Assembly: GCA_003427395.1 (NCBI GenBank)
Contig: BFEA01000316.1
Location: 1,467,022-1,487,304 of the forward strand
DNA from: Chara braunii
Lineage: Eukaryota; Streptophyta; Charophyceae; Charales; Characeae
DNA length: 20,283 bases
Reading direction: 5' to 3'
The translations under genes and the position numbers were made by a program. Below are positions 1 through 9,648 of this stretch, piece by piece. The notes beneath the pieces are model-generated. The model was not told where the DNA came from and did no database searches. It saw nothing but the letters and a program-made list of their open reading frames with translations. Within the stretch, counting starts at the first letter, position 1. Each line of letters starts with the position of its first letter.

Positions 1-520
1 TCAAATTTAGACTTTTAAAGTTCAACTTTATCGAAGTTGTATATTTGACTTAGTATAAATTTGGAAAGTTTTCTTCTCTAAGGGAAGTGCTGCATGATTT
101 TTTTTTAATTTAGGGAGTTAGACAAAATTTGACTTCAANAAATTTAAATCATTTTCAAATTTTGTATTAAGCTTTGTATGAACTTTTGAATGACACTTCT
201 CTAAAGTGAATGCTGCCGAAATTTTTGNAAATTTAAGGAGTTGATGAGATTTTGTCTTAANTAAGAACTCAATCCTTATTTCGCGTTCTGACCTTACTTA
301 GTATAAATTTGAGAAGTTATTTCTCTAAATGAGATGCTGCCAAATTTTTAAAATTACTAATTCAGGGAGTTCGACAAAATTTGAACCCCTAAAGTTGAGG
401 ACCATTTCAGTTTTCACATTCAGATGAGTATGAATTTTAAACATGTATTTTTCCTACGAGAAGTGCTGCCGAAATTTCCTCAGAAAGGAGTTATATTATA
501 TTTTAATAGGAAAAATTATG
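1..520 (+). repeat. Tandem ~123-bp repeats in older LTR
   Basis: Four units are anchored by GCTGC at 89, 212, 336 and 465 (spacings 123, 124, 129). A partial fifth anchor lies near 545. Each unit has a pyrimidine-rich CTCTAAAG-type lead, the GCTGCCGAAATTT core, then an AAGGAGTT or GGGAGTTAGAC block. Units alternate between two subtypes, as in the matching array at 10921-11460. Confidence 0.85.
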
Positions 521-930
521 GTAATCCACCCTGTATAGGGTAGATGCTGTCGAAATGTTCCTTTTCTTGAACACTTGCATAAAGCTAAAGTTATATTTTA
601 NNATTATGAGGTGTTTTAGTAACATGCGATATGAAGGTTCATTCTCAAGACACTTGTGCTTTAGTCTTGNGAATTGGCCCCCCATGTGTAACGTGTCCTC
701 TTTTATCATTTTGTTTCAGAATTTGACTAGTCTCAGCTTGATCCAACGAGGATCATCTTTTGTTATCACTAATAGCAGGCCAGTTGCCGACTCGTCACCT
801 TACGACTCAACTCTAACTCATTCTCGTGACTCAACCAACAAGTTTTAGTCCATGTGGTTTGAATTGTTTTCTTGGGTNTTAACCCTGACTTTATTGAATG
901 GTCATTTAACAAAGATACTAAGCTACGAAA

Positions 931-1291
931 CACCGTGTTCTCGTGCGGAGGTGAACGCGAACATCTTTGCCCGAATGNGAACAAGCGTCCAAAACCCTCC
1001 GAACACGAACATAAAAAATGTTTATAAACAAAACAAAAACAAGTTCTCATAAAAATCTGAAAATTATATATGTTATGTAAAATAACAATACAAGCAACGT
1101 TTGCCTTGGAGTCATGTTCAAATTCGTAGCCAATCATGAGTTAAAAATAAAAAACCAAAAAAATATAAATATATTTTTTTATTTTTTTACGAAAAAAAAA
1201 ATATGTTCGCTCGAACATGTTCGCAAGCTGTTCGTGCGAACGCGCGAACACGTTCGCCCAAACGTGAAGGGGTGCGAACACGTTTGGCNTG
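931..1291. mobile_element. Short hAT-like non-autonomous element (361 bp)
   Basis: The younger LTR copy lacks this segment; its sequence runs straight across near 11870. The left end starts CACCGTGTTC. The right end, read on the opposite strand, starts CANGCCAAACGTGTTCG, so both ends carry CA..G and CGTGTTC. Flanking 8-mers are CTACGAAA (923-930) and CTACGCAG (1292-1299), a 6/8 match that could be a decayed 8-bp target duplication as made by hAT transposons. The interior is A-rich, with GTTCG/CGAAC inverted motifs near both ends. There is no transposase. That it is an insertion is well supported; the superfamily and exact ends are less certain. Confidence 0.55.
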
Positions 1292-1848
1292 CTACGCAGA
1301 TACGAAATATTTTATTATGGGAGGTTGAACAAAGGTTGAGGTTTGTACGACTAAAGCGAGGGGTACGAGCGCAGAGAGTGGTGGAAGTTGACCCCACATA
1401 GTGCGTGGACTTTGGTTGAATATTGGATGTGATTGTAGGTATGATTGTGGTTCAGACCCTAGATTTGACTTGCCTGAGATCACATATATATTTATGAACG
1501 AGGTCATACTGTGATTGTAAGAAGTGATTGTTTCTTATTTTGTACCGCTATATATATATATACAGGGTTGTCGGCGTTCGGGACGAGCCGAACACCCGAA
1601 CCCGAACGGCCGAACGTTTGGGACCCCCTCTCAACGCATTCGGACGTTCGGCCAAACGCGGAACCCAAAAAAAAAAAAAAAAAAAAAAAAAATCCAAAAA
1701 TTCTGAAAAACAAACATGTCATGCAGAACAATAAACTAAACAACATTTGCCTCAACAGTATATCCAAATTCCTTATCAAATTTAAAACAAAAATCAAATA
1801 CGAACAAAAAATAATATTATTAAAAATAAAAAAAGATAAAACGAGAAT

Positions 1849-2606
1849 CAGGGTAACCGGCGTTCGGGACGGGCCGAACGCCCGAACCCGAACGCCCGAA
1901 CGTATGGGACCCCTTCGGGATGCGTTCGGCCATTCGGGCCGAACGCGGACCAAAAAAAAAAAAAAAAAAAAAAAAAAGTCATCAAAAAAATCTAAAAAAA
2001 AATATGTGATGAAGAAAAATAAATTAAACAAGATTTGCCTGAGCATTACGTCCGAATTCCTTACCAAATTTGAAATAAAAATAAAATACACAGAACAAAT
2101 ACTAATAATAAAAATAAATAAAAATAAAAAGAGAATTAAATTTAGTGAGTGCCGAGCATGTTTTCGACACCGCCATCTTTGGCGATTTTTCATTATTTTT
2201 TGGCATAGCTAAATGCCCTTAAAATTCACAGATGTGTACTTCACATAATACAAAACCCACTAAAAAAGTTTTAAAAAAGAATAAAATTGTTTAGACCTCG
2301 AACTAAAGTGAAAACAAAAAGTAAAAAGTGAAAAACAACGTGGGCGAGCACGTTTTGACGCCGCCATCTGACGATTTTTAATTCATTTTTAGCTCAGCCA
2401 AATGACTTGAAAATCTTTACGCATGTACCTCACGTCATAGAGAACCCATAAAAAAAAAATTAGAAAAAAAATAATATTTTTAAGCCTCGAAATATTTTTT
2501 GGCGGGGGCCGAACGCCGTTGGGTTCGGGCCCCGTACGGGACCCCGAACGCCCGAACGTACGGAGGTCCGCCCGGGGGCCTCCGTACATACGGGCTGTTA
2601 ACCCTG
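1849..2606. mobile_element. Inner hAT-like MITE inserted in its own family
   Basis: The element starts CAGGGTAACCGGCGTTCGGG and ends GGGCTGTTAACCCTG, so the termini are inverted CAGGGTTAAC-like repeats. Its flanks are ACGAGAAT (1841-1848) and ATGAGAAT (2607-2614), a 7/8 match consistent with an 8-bp hAT target duplication. It is similar along its whole length to the outer element: the same GTTCGGG palindromic ends, poly(A), a tract around TTTGCCT, and two internal ~190-bp repeats. It sits at the position in the outer element that corresponds to its own GAGAATTAAAT segment. Non-coding. Confidence 0.82.
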
Positions 2607-2960
2607 ATGAGAATGAAATTATTGCGTGGGCAAGCAAGTTGTTGACACCCCCATCTTTGGCGATTTTTTTTTTTTTTTGCTTTGTCAAATGCCATAAAAT
2701 TTTATACATGTATCTTTCGTAATAGAGAACCTACAAATAAAGTTTGAAAAAATAATAATTTTTTTCAGGCCCCGAAATAAAAGGAAAACAAAAAGTGAAA
2801 AGAGAAAAAAAACAAATTAGTAAGTGGGAAAGCAAGTTTTGACACCACCATCTTTGTCGATTTTTCATTATTGTTTGGCTCCACAGAATGACTTCAAAAT
2901 TGAGCGACAGGTAGCTTACATAACAGAGAACTTACAAAACAAAAAATCAGAAAAAAACAA
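2143..2960. repeat. Four ~190-bp units inside the nested MITEs
   Basis: Both MITE copies carry two head-to-tail units with the core TTTTGACACCGCCATCTTTG followed by a GCGATTTTT-like block. The CCATCT-type anchors lie near 2172 and 2363 (inner) and 2650 and 2848 (outer), spaced 191 and 198. Each unit ends in A-rich sequence around CATAGAGAACC and GCCTCGAAAT. The tandem duplication therefore predates the split of the two copies. Confidence 0.7.
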
Positions 2961-3090
2961 TAATGTTTAGGTACCAAAATATTTTTTTGCGGGGTCCGAA
3001 CCCCTTCGAGTTCGGGCCTCGTACGGGGACCCGAACACCCGAACGTTCGGGGGTCATCTTAGGGGTCTCCGTACGTTCGGTCTGGCAACC

Positions 3091-3091
3091 C

Positions 3092-3140
<49 letters not shown>
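3091..3140. repeat. (TA)n(GA)n microsatellite
   Basis: About ten TA units run directly into about twelve GA units at the right edge of the outer MITE. A matching short (TA)n tract sits at its left edge (about 1549-1562). The TA part probably represents the insertion site. Confidence 0.9.
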
Positions 3141-4112
3141 TTGAGTGTTTGCATGATCTTTTGCAACCGTGCGTAAGGATCAGACGGATTGTGTTCAGAG
3201 AAAGGATATATTTTTCTTTTTACCCTTGCTTTTGATAGTTTTCATAGTTCGACGTTGATGTCAGCGACAACCGTCAAAGTTAAACCCCTTGACTTCTTTT
3301 CAGACTTTGAAATCCGATGATGAAGCTCGTCTCCATGGCCATGAGGGTAAGCTACCACAATGTCAACCGTCTGGGCGGTTGTCTACTGTCGGAAGGTTAA
3401 ACCATCAAGGCTCGTGTCGGTCGATACTTGAATGTCTAATGTGACCTTCGATATCATTGACGGTCACGTGATTATAGGTACTACACAGTACGTCATCACT
3501 GCGACTGCTTGCGTATTCATGCATAGCTAGTCGATATGAGAAAATTTGCGTCCGTGCAGTATTTATCATAAGTCTCACACATGATGCTTAACTGATTCTC
3601 GTATTGAAAAAATTACGAGTCGAATACAAAAGGGACTAGTAGTGTTTTATTCATATGAGTAACTTGATTCTTTGTTTTGGCGTGGTGTAACACGTGGTAA
3701 GAAGGACGCGTCCTCGTCGACTGGTGACGAGTCGCGCTTGGGAGTTCAACCCCCTAGCATGACGACTCTCGTACTGGTACGATAAAGGCATGGGACCTCG
3801 CGTACCTCATATGCTACTGCGTACGAGAAAGGCCCTCGGCTGAGTCACCTCTGCGATTGCAACTCATGAGCTTTCTCATGTGGTTCGGTAGCTCAACACG
3901 GATACACCCGTTCAAGGGTGGTGACAGCCCCTTGGGCGGAGTTTAGTTATAACTCACATGACCTTATCCTGTCGTAAGGGTTTGCGAAGGTATGGCTGAT
4001 GCACTCAGTCGGAGCGACGACAAACTTCATTGTACCGCAATATAAAGTCTTGCACGAATCATGCATGACGCAACTAAGAGGGTCCCCATGAGGGACCGAT
4101 GCGCTCGACAAG

Positions 4113-4130
4113 TGGCGTCATTGTCGGGGA
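4113..4130 (+). other. Decayed tRNA-Asp primer-binding site
   Basis: TGGCGTCATTGTCGGGGA matches the perfect site at 13204 at 15 of 18 positions. All three differences are C-to-T or G-to-A transitions. It sits two bases after the LTR end CTCGACA, the same spacing as in the younger copy. Reverse transcription of this older copy would have been primed here. Confidence 0.85.
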
Positions 4131-5752
4131 TCTCCGTTGCCTACTGGAATCCTTAGAGATCGAACCCAGGTTAAAGGCAGACTGATGATCCAAGCAAAAA
4201 CGACAACTTTTATTATCAATTGAATTTGTGTATTAAAGATGAAGTGATTAATTGCAGATGAACGTAGATTAAGTATGTGTGAGGGTTGATTATATGAGTT
4301 AGTTTTCTTTGATGCAGTATGGGTGGTTTGATAGTGAGAAGTGTCTCGGTTATGCGCTTATGTAGTTTGGCTCGTATGATGGTTGCTCGAGTTGGTACTT
4401 TTTTTTACCGTGGTAATTGGCATGTTTTGACAATGCTTGCACGTTTGATACGGCTAAGGTAGGATGACGTGGCATCAACATTGCTAAGCATAATTACCCT
4501 TTGAAGTTAGCCCTATGGGTACCTATTATGGTCGCAGAAGGCATAAAGAGTTGTTGTGACAACATCATGAAATGCTTTGCGTGAGATGTGGCTGAGAATG
4601 TGAAAATAGTCTCTCTCTTATCAAGGTTTGAAATCATAGATCCTCTCCCTAAGTATTATGTGAAGAATCATCGGGATTTCAAGAAGTGGAAGGCTAAGGA
4701 GGGTGAAAACTCCTATGCGCATGGATTAGGATCCTTGAGTTTGGGTTCTAAGGGGTTGATTAAATTATTTGGTCATAAAAGAGTTGACGTCCTTCTCACG
4801 ACAACCAATGCATTTGAGTTAGCCGTATAAAGCGGTAGGCATGTGCAATAAAGCGGTAGCAGATGTGCATGACGCCTTCTTTGTAAAAAACGCCTTCTTT
4901 GTAAAAAACAATTATGATTCTTAGCGCAGTCGGTAAAACGCCCTACTTATCCCTGATAGGGTGATGAGATGCGAATGATGTAAGACCCTCGCTTGAAACT
5001 TTCCAAATTTAGACCATCCACCTCAATCTATGAAGTTAGAGCTAAGGACTAGGGGCTATTTTTCTAAGGGTTATTCTTTTGAATTAATTGTTTGAACTCA
5101 TCCATTTATGCCAAAGTTTTATTTAAGTAAGTATAGTTAGTGTCTATTTTCGTATGGTCGTGTACTTTATGATATTTTTGTTTATTGGTTATCATTTTTA
5201 TGAGTATTTACATGGGCTATTTATCTGAAGTACCTACTTGAACTTATCAAACTGTAATCATTTATATGAGTTTCTCAAGTCTAACTATCCACTTATGACT
5301 TTCCATCAAGCTTATGCGTTTGGATTGCTCTTCAAAAATGGGTAGAGACATTGTGCAAAATTCACGTCTGATACGGATTTGAGAATGAATGAAGTGACCG
5401 ACTCATTGGGATAAAATTTATTATCAAGAAATGGTCAATGTGTGAAGGTTCACCCCAAGGAAGGTTGCAATCCTAAGTTATTCCTTCCCTGAAAAAGAAC
5501 TTTTGAGGAAGTTATAAACTGCCTTGTAAATAATAGTGAGACCTACACCCAAACTATGTTTCTGGCCCATAATGGGTAGTTATTGTTTAGTCCTCTGTGA
5601 TAAAATGACTACACTACTACTGAATAAAAGGAAAGAGTTTGAGCCTTATCAGTTCATGGTCTATGACGGAAGCGGCAACTACATCTCAAAGAGAGGTAGA
5701 GGGTGAATCCCCAACTATTTTTGTGTCAAGTGGGTTTACCAACACAGAACGG
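4131..5752 (+). mobile_element. Leader region of the older retrotransposon copy
   Basis: This is internal sequence downstream of the older primer-binding site. It matches 13222-14400 in several blocks, for example 4640-4760 with 13757-13885, 5005-5050 with 14065-14100, and TGCGTTTGGATYGCTCTTC at 5318 and 14345. A stretch around 5345-5645 has no counterpart in the younger leader; homology seems to resume at TTATCAGTTCA (5646 and 14378). The alignment stops at 5753 where the younger element begins, just upstream of where gag would start. An 80-codon open frame at 4588-4830 is not kept in frame in the younger copy, so I do not call it a gene. Confidence 0.7.
4872..4908 (+). repeat. 18-bp perfect tandem duplication
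   Basis: CGCCTTCTTTGTAAAAAA occurs twice in direct succession in the older leader. The younger copy does not show the duplication. It looks like a local slippage event. Confidence 0.8.
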
Positions 5753-6175
5753 TGTCGGCGCGAATACCCTTACCCTTCCGCCCTGGTTTTTGCAGGCGAT
5801 AGAAAATAGTTTGGTTTAAAGTTTAAGTATGCCACGCTAGGCGCGACCGCGTCTGTATTTTGCGTTAACGGGATGGTTGACTAAAGTAAAGAGTGTATGG
5901 GCGCGCGGATTTGTGGCACTCGTGATCTTTTTTACTTGTTGATGGATGAGGAGACGACGTGATCGCCGACCGGAAATTTCCTCCCTTCTGATTAAATAGG
6001 GGTTAGAAAGATTATGTCTCGTTGACTGCTGCGCCAACCTGTGACCTATGTGTACCTACGAGGAGCGTTGTCGAGGGTAGCCTCGGACACTACTAAGTAG
6101 GGGTAGCCGCGGCACGGTCGGTAGGCCGGCGCGGGTTCTTGGCCGTCGTGTGCATAGGCACAGGCTAAGGAATAA

Positions 6176-6200
6176 CCCAGGGTGGGTTCTAGGCCCTGGG
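6176..6200 (+). other. Conserved hairpin in LTR
   Basis: CCCAGGG and CCCTGGG form a perfect 7-bp stem around an 11-base loop. The same hairpin is kept at 19828-19852 in the second LTR copy. It lies just upstream of the TATA-like sequence at 6217. Confidence 0.55.
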
Positions 6201-6216
6201 TACCGAGGGCTACCAC

Positions 6217-6224
6217 TTTATATT
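6217..6224 (+). promoter_or_regulatory. TATA-like element, LTR candidate promoter 1
   Basis: TTTATATT sits in GC-rich surroundings about 465 bp into the LTR and is unchanged in the second copy. A start site about 30 bp downstream would make a short U3. This is motif-level evidence only, and it competes with the candidate at 9397. Confidence 0.25.
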
Positions 6225-6515
6225 GAGAGTTGGGTGTGGTTGTTTCAGGCTTGGGCTTAGCCCTATAGGTGACGACAGCGGACTATTACTGTGCAGGTTC
6301 GGGGATCAAGGTCGGCGGGCGTCGGGCGCAGCAGTTGCAGCGGAGCGGCACGGAGGGGATCGAGGGGTCGAGGGCCCGACGGGGCTATCCTCCTTCGTTT
6401 TTGTTTACGAGCATGGAGGAGGGGGCCGATCCGCAAGGCAGCCCGCTAAAATTCCCGGTTTTAAGTTTTATTGATTTTATTTTTGTTTAACTTCCCTTTC
6501 ATTTTTATTTTGTGT

Positions 6516-6534
6516 GCGTCCCATTCTGGGACGC
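6516..6534 (+). other. Perfect 8-bp hairpin after a T-rich tract in LTR
   Basis: GCGTCCCA and TGGGACGC pair perfectly around a TTC loop, directly after a T-rich stretch (about 6462-6512). It is identical at 20168-20186. It could act in RNA 3'-end formation or as a structural element; the function is unknown. Confidence 0.6.
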
Positions 6535-6631
6535 AATATCGGGTTTGATGCAGGGTCACGGGGAGTATGTTGTTTTCGCTGGGTTGCTTGAAGTGCAGTT
6601 ACAAATTGCGCTCGCGGCTGCGCCGAAACGG

Positions 6632-9390
6632 NGCCCCATTTCGCCTTGAGGCGCGGTGTCGTGGGTGAAATGCGGGCCGTGTTTACTTTTAGGGCCTATG
6701 GGCCTGGCTCAGCGGTACGCCCATTGAAATACATGCCTGAGCTCGAGCCCAGATGGTTGTCTTGGGCCCGGTCAGGCGCTGGCAGCTGTGGGCGGTAGTC
6801 CTTCGGGACATCCGTTAATATTGGAACCATACAGAGAAGCTTAGCTCAGCCCCTGCGCAAGAACGACATGCATAAACTGGCGAGGTCCGACAATCGATTG
6901 CTTCTTTCGGCATTTGGACGCTGTCGGACCGCGCAGTGTCGAAAAACACGAGGCCGATGGGGTGGCAGAAACGGGAGAGCGAGCCGAGACCGGGCTGCTG
7001 CACTATCGAGTGTTGCGTTGGCCGTGACAGGCCGCTACGGGGCAAGGGGAGCAGCGGTGAACGAAAGAGAGGGCAAGGAGGATGCACCTAGACGGATAGG
7101 GGCACGCGGTACATAAGAAATAGAGATGGTGGGAGGGTGAGTAAAGTGACGGGGAAGAAGGTCCCTGGTGCCCTTTCCTTGACGGGAACGGGTGGATGAA
7201 GGCCCGTTTCCAATGTTCCTGGCACGGGCGAAGCGACTGGGAAGGTCTGCTTGGCTGTTGGGTTAGTAACATAGGAGGTTAGTGTGGAAATGGGTGCGCC
7301 GGGAGATGGCGGGGAGATGATTGGGGCGCAGTAGGAAAGGGATAACGCACGTGATTCCTAGTGGAATCCGACGAGGGAGGAGACGATCTCGGGGTTTTGA
7401 CCCCGGGCGCATCGAATGACGGGCTTGGATTGGAGGGAGAAGTAAGTAGGAGGGGAGGACGAAGCGCAGAGCGGAGCGCTGGAGGAGGGAGTGAGGCCGA
7501 TGGAGGGGCAAGATCGGGCAGATGCACCTGGACGGGGAAGGGCGNCAGATGCATGCAGGGCGAAAGGGTGGNCGCGAGNAAGAGGGGCGCAGCANATNTG
7601 GGATGGNTTGTGNGATCCCCAATGNAATNAGGCGGGGAANGACTCGAGATGGGGNTTTTNAGNCATCGCGAGCACGATGGCNNGGTCAGTTCTAGTTATA
7701 GATCAATAGGGAAGGAGGTTAGCACGAAGTTNAGTGCNNCGAGNTGGCTGTGGCCGAGTNCTGAAGGAGAGAGGTGAGGTAGAAAAGTGAATAGATTGCC
7801 CGNTTCTCGTCGGAATCGGGCAAACCGATAGTTGTTTTCGTGCTTATTGGACAGGGCGATTTCAATAGNGTGGTTAGTTTTGGGANCAATAGAGTAGATA
7901 GGAAGTTAGTGAGAGAAAGTTGTGCNTGGAGAAGTGGCGGGGGTGAGTAGAAAGNGAAAGTGTAGGGNAAATGAATCTACCCGCATTTTTGCGAAAGATT
8001 CATTTCAATTTTTGCCTATCCTATCGGGTGGAGTCGCGAGGGGGATAACGGCGAAGGAGAAGACTTACCTGTTGGCCAACACGCTACGTCTCCGATCGCT
8101 GGAAGTCGCGTGGGGGATGGAGATGGTGGAAGACAGGGAGAAGGAGATACGTACCTGGACGAGTTTTCTTGCAGAAGGTTCGTTATGAGTCTGCTCGCCA
8201 TACTGATAGAAGGGTTTGGACGAACCTGGCCAGGCTGACGGCCAGGTACAGCTATCCGATTGGGGCTGTTATGTGCGATTGGGAGAAGCAAAGAACCTTC
8301 CTAGCTGCAGTCGACGAACTTACCTGGCTGCAGTCGACGACGAGAGTTGCGAGGCACCGAGGGCAGGGGCCGTATATGCCTTCTATGGTCCAGTAGAGGA
8401 GCAACTCCCCGTACGTCAGTGAAAAGGCCATAAACCGAATGTGAGGGGGAGGCTCCTCCAAGGGTCTACCGGCCAGGCAGTATGCTGCCCGCTTTAGCGT
8501 GCAGGGCATCATAAGCCCGACTTTCAGACTGCTAGAGTGGGCCGCAGACTGGAGGCTTGTCTGCTGGCTTGTGCGTTACACCTTGCCGGACAGTGGGGGA
8601 GCAAGGAGCTGCAAGCGAACATCCGGTCTTGCTAGGCCTACTGATGGAAACAATGTGAGAACAGCTGCAGGCTGCAGACTCGGCTAGTGCCCGGCCTCCT
8701 GTACGGCCTATCAGGGGGGCAACTGGGGGTGAGCCGCGAGGTCGTAAGCCCACCCATAGCCAATGTGCTTGGAAGTCTGTCGACGGGCCGTGTTTTTCGG
8801 CGTGTGTGGGTGAGCAGCTGGCAAAGGAGGAAGGTTGCGACATACTGTTGCTGACTGCGGACGGGGCGCATACTGTGTCTAATGACTGCGTATGAGCTAT
8901 CGTTGACTGCGGAGGTATTGCCATTGTTTACCGATTGACTACGGTACCTTGTTGCATGCCGCACCTGGTTGGGTGTTGGCTATTGCAGCTTGGGGCGCGG
9001 CGGCACCTGGACTTAGAAGAGAGACGGAGTCAGGGGAGGAAGGTATTGCTGCGAACTGAAGTATCGTCAGAAGAGTAGCCTCGGCAACGTTGACTTCGGC
9101 GTTGACTAGATTGCTGAATTACCTGGCCACAGCCCTCAGGCGAGTGAAGGTATCAAGGCCCTCTCCTGCGAGTCCGAGAGCACCCCTCTTGTACTTAAAA
9201 TCTCAAACCATCTTCCTCTATCCTTCTTACTCTAAGTTTGGTCTTGTTCTGAGGGGAAGGTGGCAGGCGGGATTGCAACCCGTAGGACCGCATCAAGACT
9301 CTGTGGGGAGTCCGCCCACCGATTGCGGGAACTCTGCCGAAGCCTAGGCGAGGCTCTGGAGGCAGGGAATTGACAGGTAACCTTTGCGTT
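6632..9390 (+). other. GC- and purine-rich LTR body without genes
   Basis: I find no convincing gene on either strand. The + strand is G/A-rich at 6860-8200, which yields long but low-complexity arginine/glycine or proline/serine/arginine-like frames on both strands. A CGCC-TTGA-GGCG mini-hairpin lies at 6643-6654. GCAGAC/GTCTGC pairing occurs near 8543-8563. The motif GACTGCG recurs several times around 8850-8912. Many N bases fall in 7545-7968. It would be U3 or body sequence of the long LTR if the model holds. Confidence 0.4.
8294..8339 (+). repeat. Two 23-bp tandem units
   Basis: AACCTTCCTAGCTGCAGTCG is followed 23 bp later by AACTTACCTGGCTGCAGTCG. Three positions differ over the 23-bp unit. 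It is a small local duplication. Confidence 0.75.
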
Positions 9391-9396
9391 TCCCTC

Positions 9397-9402
9397 TATA
9401 AA
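9397..9402 (+). promoter_or_regulatory. TATA box candidate, LTR promoter 2
   Basis: TATAAA in the context CCTCTATAAACCC resembles a plant TATA box. A start near 9425-9435 would place the hairpin array and ~123-bp repeats in the 5' untranslated part of the transcript, matching the strand on which those hairpins fold. No experimental or conserved-copy support is available in this window. Confidence 0.4.
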
Positions 9403-9648
9403 CCCTGATTATAACCCCTACCTGTATCTCCCATTGCATCGTTGANTGAATATATGACGNGCANNCCTATCNTATTTATTGGTTTGACTTCAGGAGNTTG
9501 AACCANACTAAAGAAAGGAATGCTTGTGAAGTTTNAGTTTNCATTTTTNNTGACTNTGTGAACTCAGACTGTTAAAAGGAACTGCATCTGGGGGAAAGGC
9601 AGGATGGGGGTTTGATTTGCATGATGGTTGACGNCCCGTTAAGGCTGT

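Larger units (their letters stand above)
1563..3092. mobile_element. Outer hAT-like MITE, split by a second copy of itself
   Basis: The left end is CAGGGTTGTCGGCG. The right end, on the opposite strand, is AGGGTTGCCAGA, and if one more flanking base is counted it starts TAGGG, the kind of C/T first-base mismatch seen in Ac-like hAT ends. Both sides are flanked by TATATATA, which fits an 8-bp target duplication but is low complexity and so weak proof. The younger LTR lacks the segment. Removing the inner element and one duplicated 8-mer leaves about 765 bp, close to the inner copy's 758 bp. The ends are rich in GTTCGGG/CCCGAAC inverted motifs and the left part holds a poly(A) run. No transposase is encoded; reading frames across the poly(A) are lysine/phenylalanine artefacts. 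Confidence 0.75.
1..4110 (+). mobile_element. Older LTR copy, 3' part only, interrupted by MITEs
   Basis: This is the 3' portion of a long terminal repeat. With its insertions removed it aligns along its length with 10954-13201: position 1 matches about 10954, and both copies share the ~123-bp repeats, the block ending near 1528/12090, and the block from about 3142 to the LTR end. It ends in GCTCGACA, two bases before a primer-binding site, exactly as the younger copy does. It differs from the younger copy by two insertions and many C-to-T and G-to-A changes, so it is the older one. Its 5' end lies outside the window. No gene is seen in it. Confidence 0.75.
5753..6631 (+). repeat. LTR start, copy 1 (direct repeat of 19403-20283)
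   Basis: About 95% identical by eye to 19403-20283. The most diverged block lies near the start (5773-5790), where CCCTTCCGCCCTGG is replaced by an A-rich stretch in copy 2. Upstream flanks differ (AACGG here, TAAGC there), fixing the left boundary. Short open frames at 6223-6490 are shared by both copies only because the DNA is; they begin without ATG and differ mostly by amino-acid-changing substitutions, so I do not call a gene. Confidence 0.93.

Noticed and set aside
1201-1290. Repeated GTTCG/CGAAC spacing as a possible CRISPR-like or operator array
   Set aside because: Spacing is irregular and the motifs fall inside the subterminal region of a hAT-like insertion, which explains them.
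1511-2212. Long open frames on both strands (~230 codons)
   Set aside because: They run through poly(A) and A/T-rich MITE sequence, giving lysine or phenylalanine runs. Their content follows the transposon repeat, not a protein family.
4588-4830. 80-codon open frame in the older leader
   Set aside because: It starts at GTG, and the matching region in the younger copy is shifted by indels into another frame, so there is no sign of protein-level conservation.
4915-5000. tRNA-like A box (TAGCGCAGTCGG) suggesting a tRNA gene or SINE
   Set aside because: No B box (GGTTCGANTCC-like) follows and no cloverleaf can be drawn. The flanking sequence aligns with the younger leader, so it is not an inserted SINE.
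6223-6490. Open frame shared with 19930-20142
   Set aside because: The shared frame is expected from ~95% DNA identity. There is no common ATG, and most differences change amino acids.
7263-7777. Overlapping open frames on both strands, 90-138 codons
   Set aside because: They arise from purine-rich, GC-rich sequence, contain many N bases, and show only low-complexity composition.
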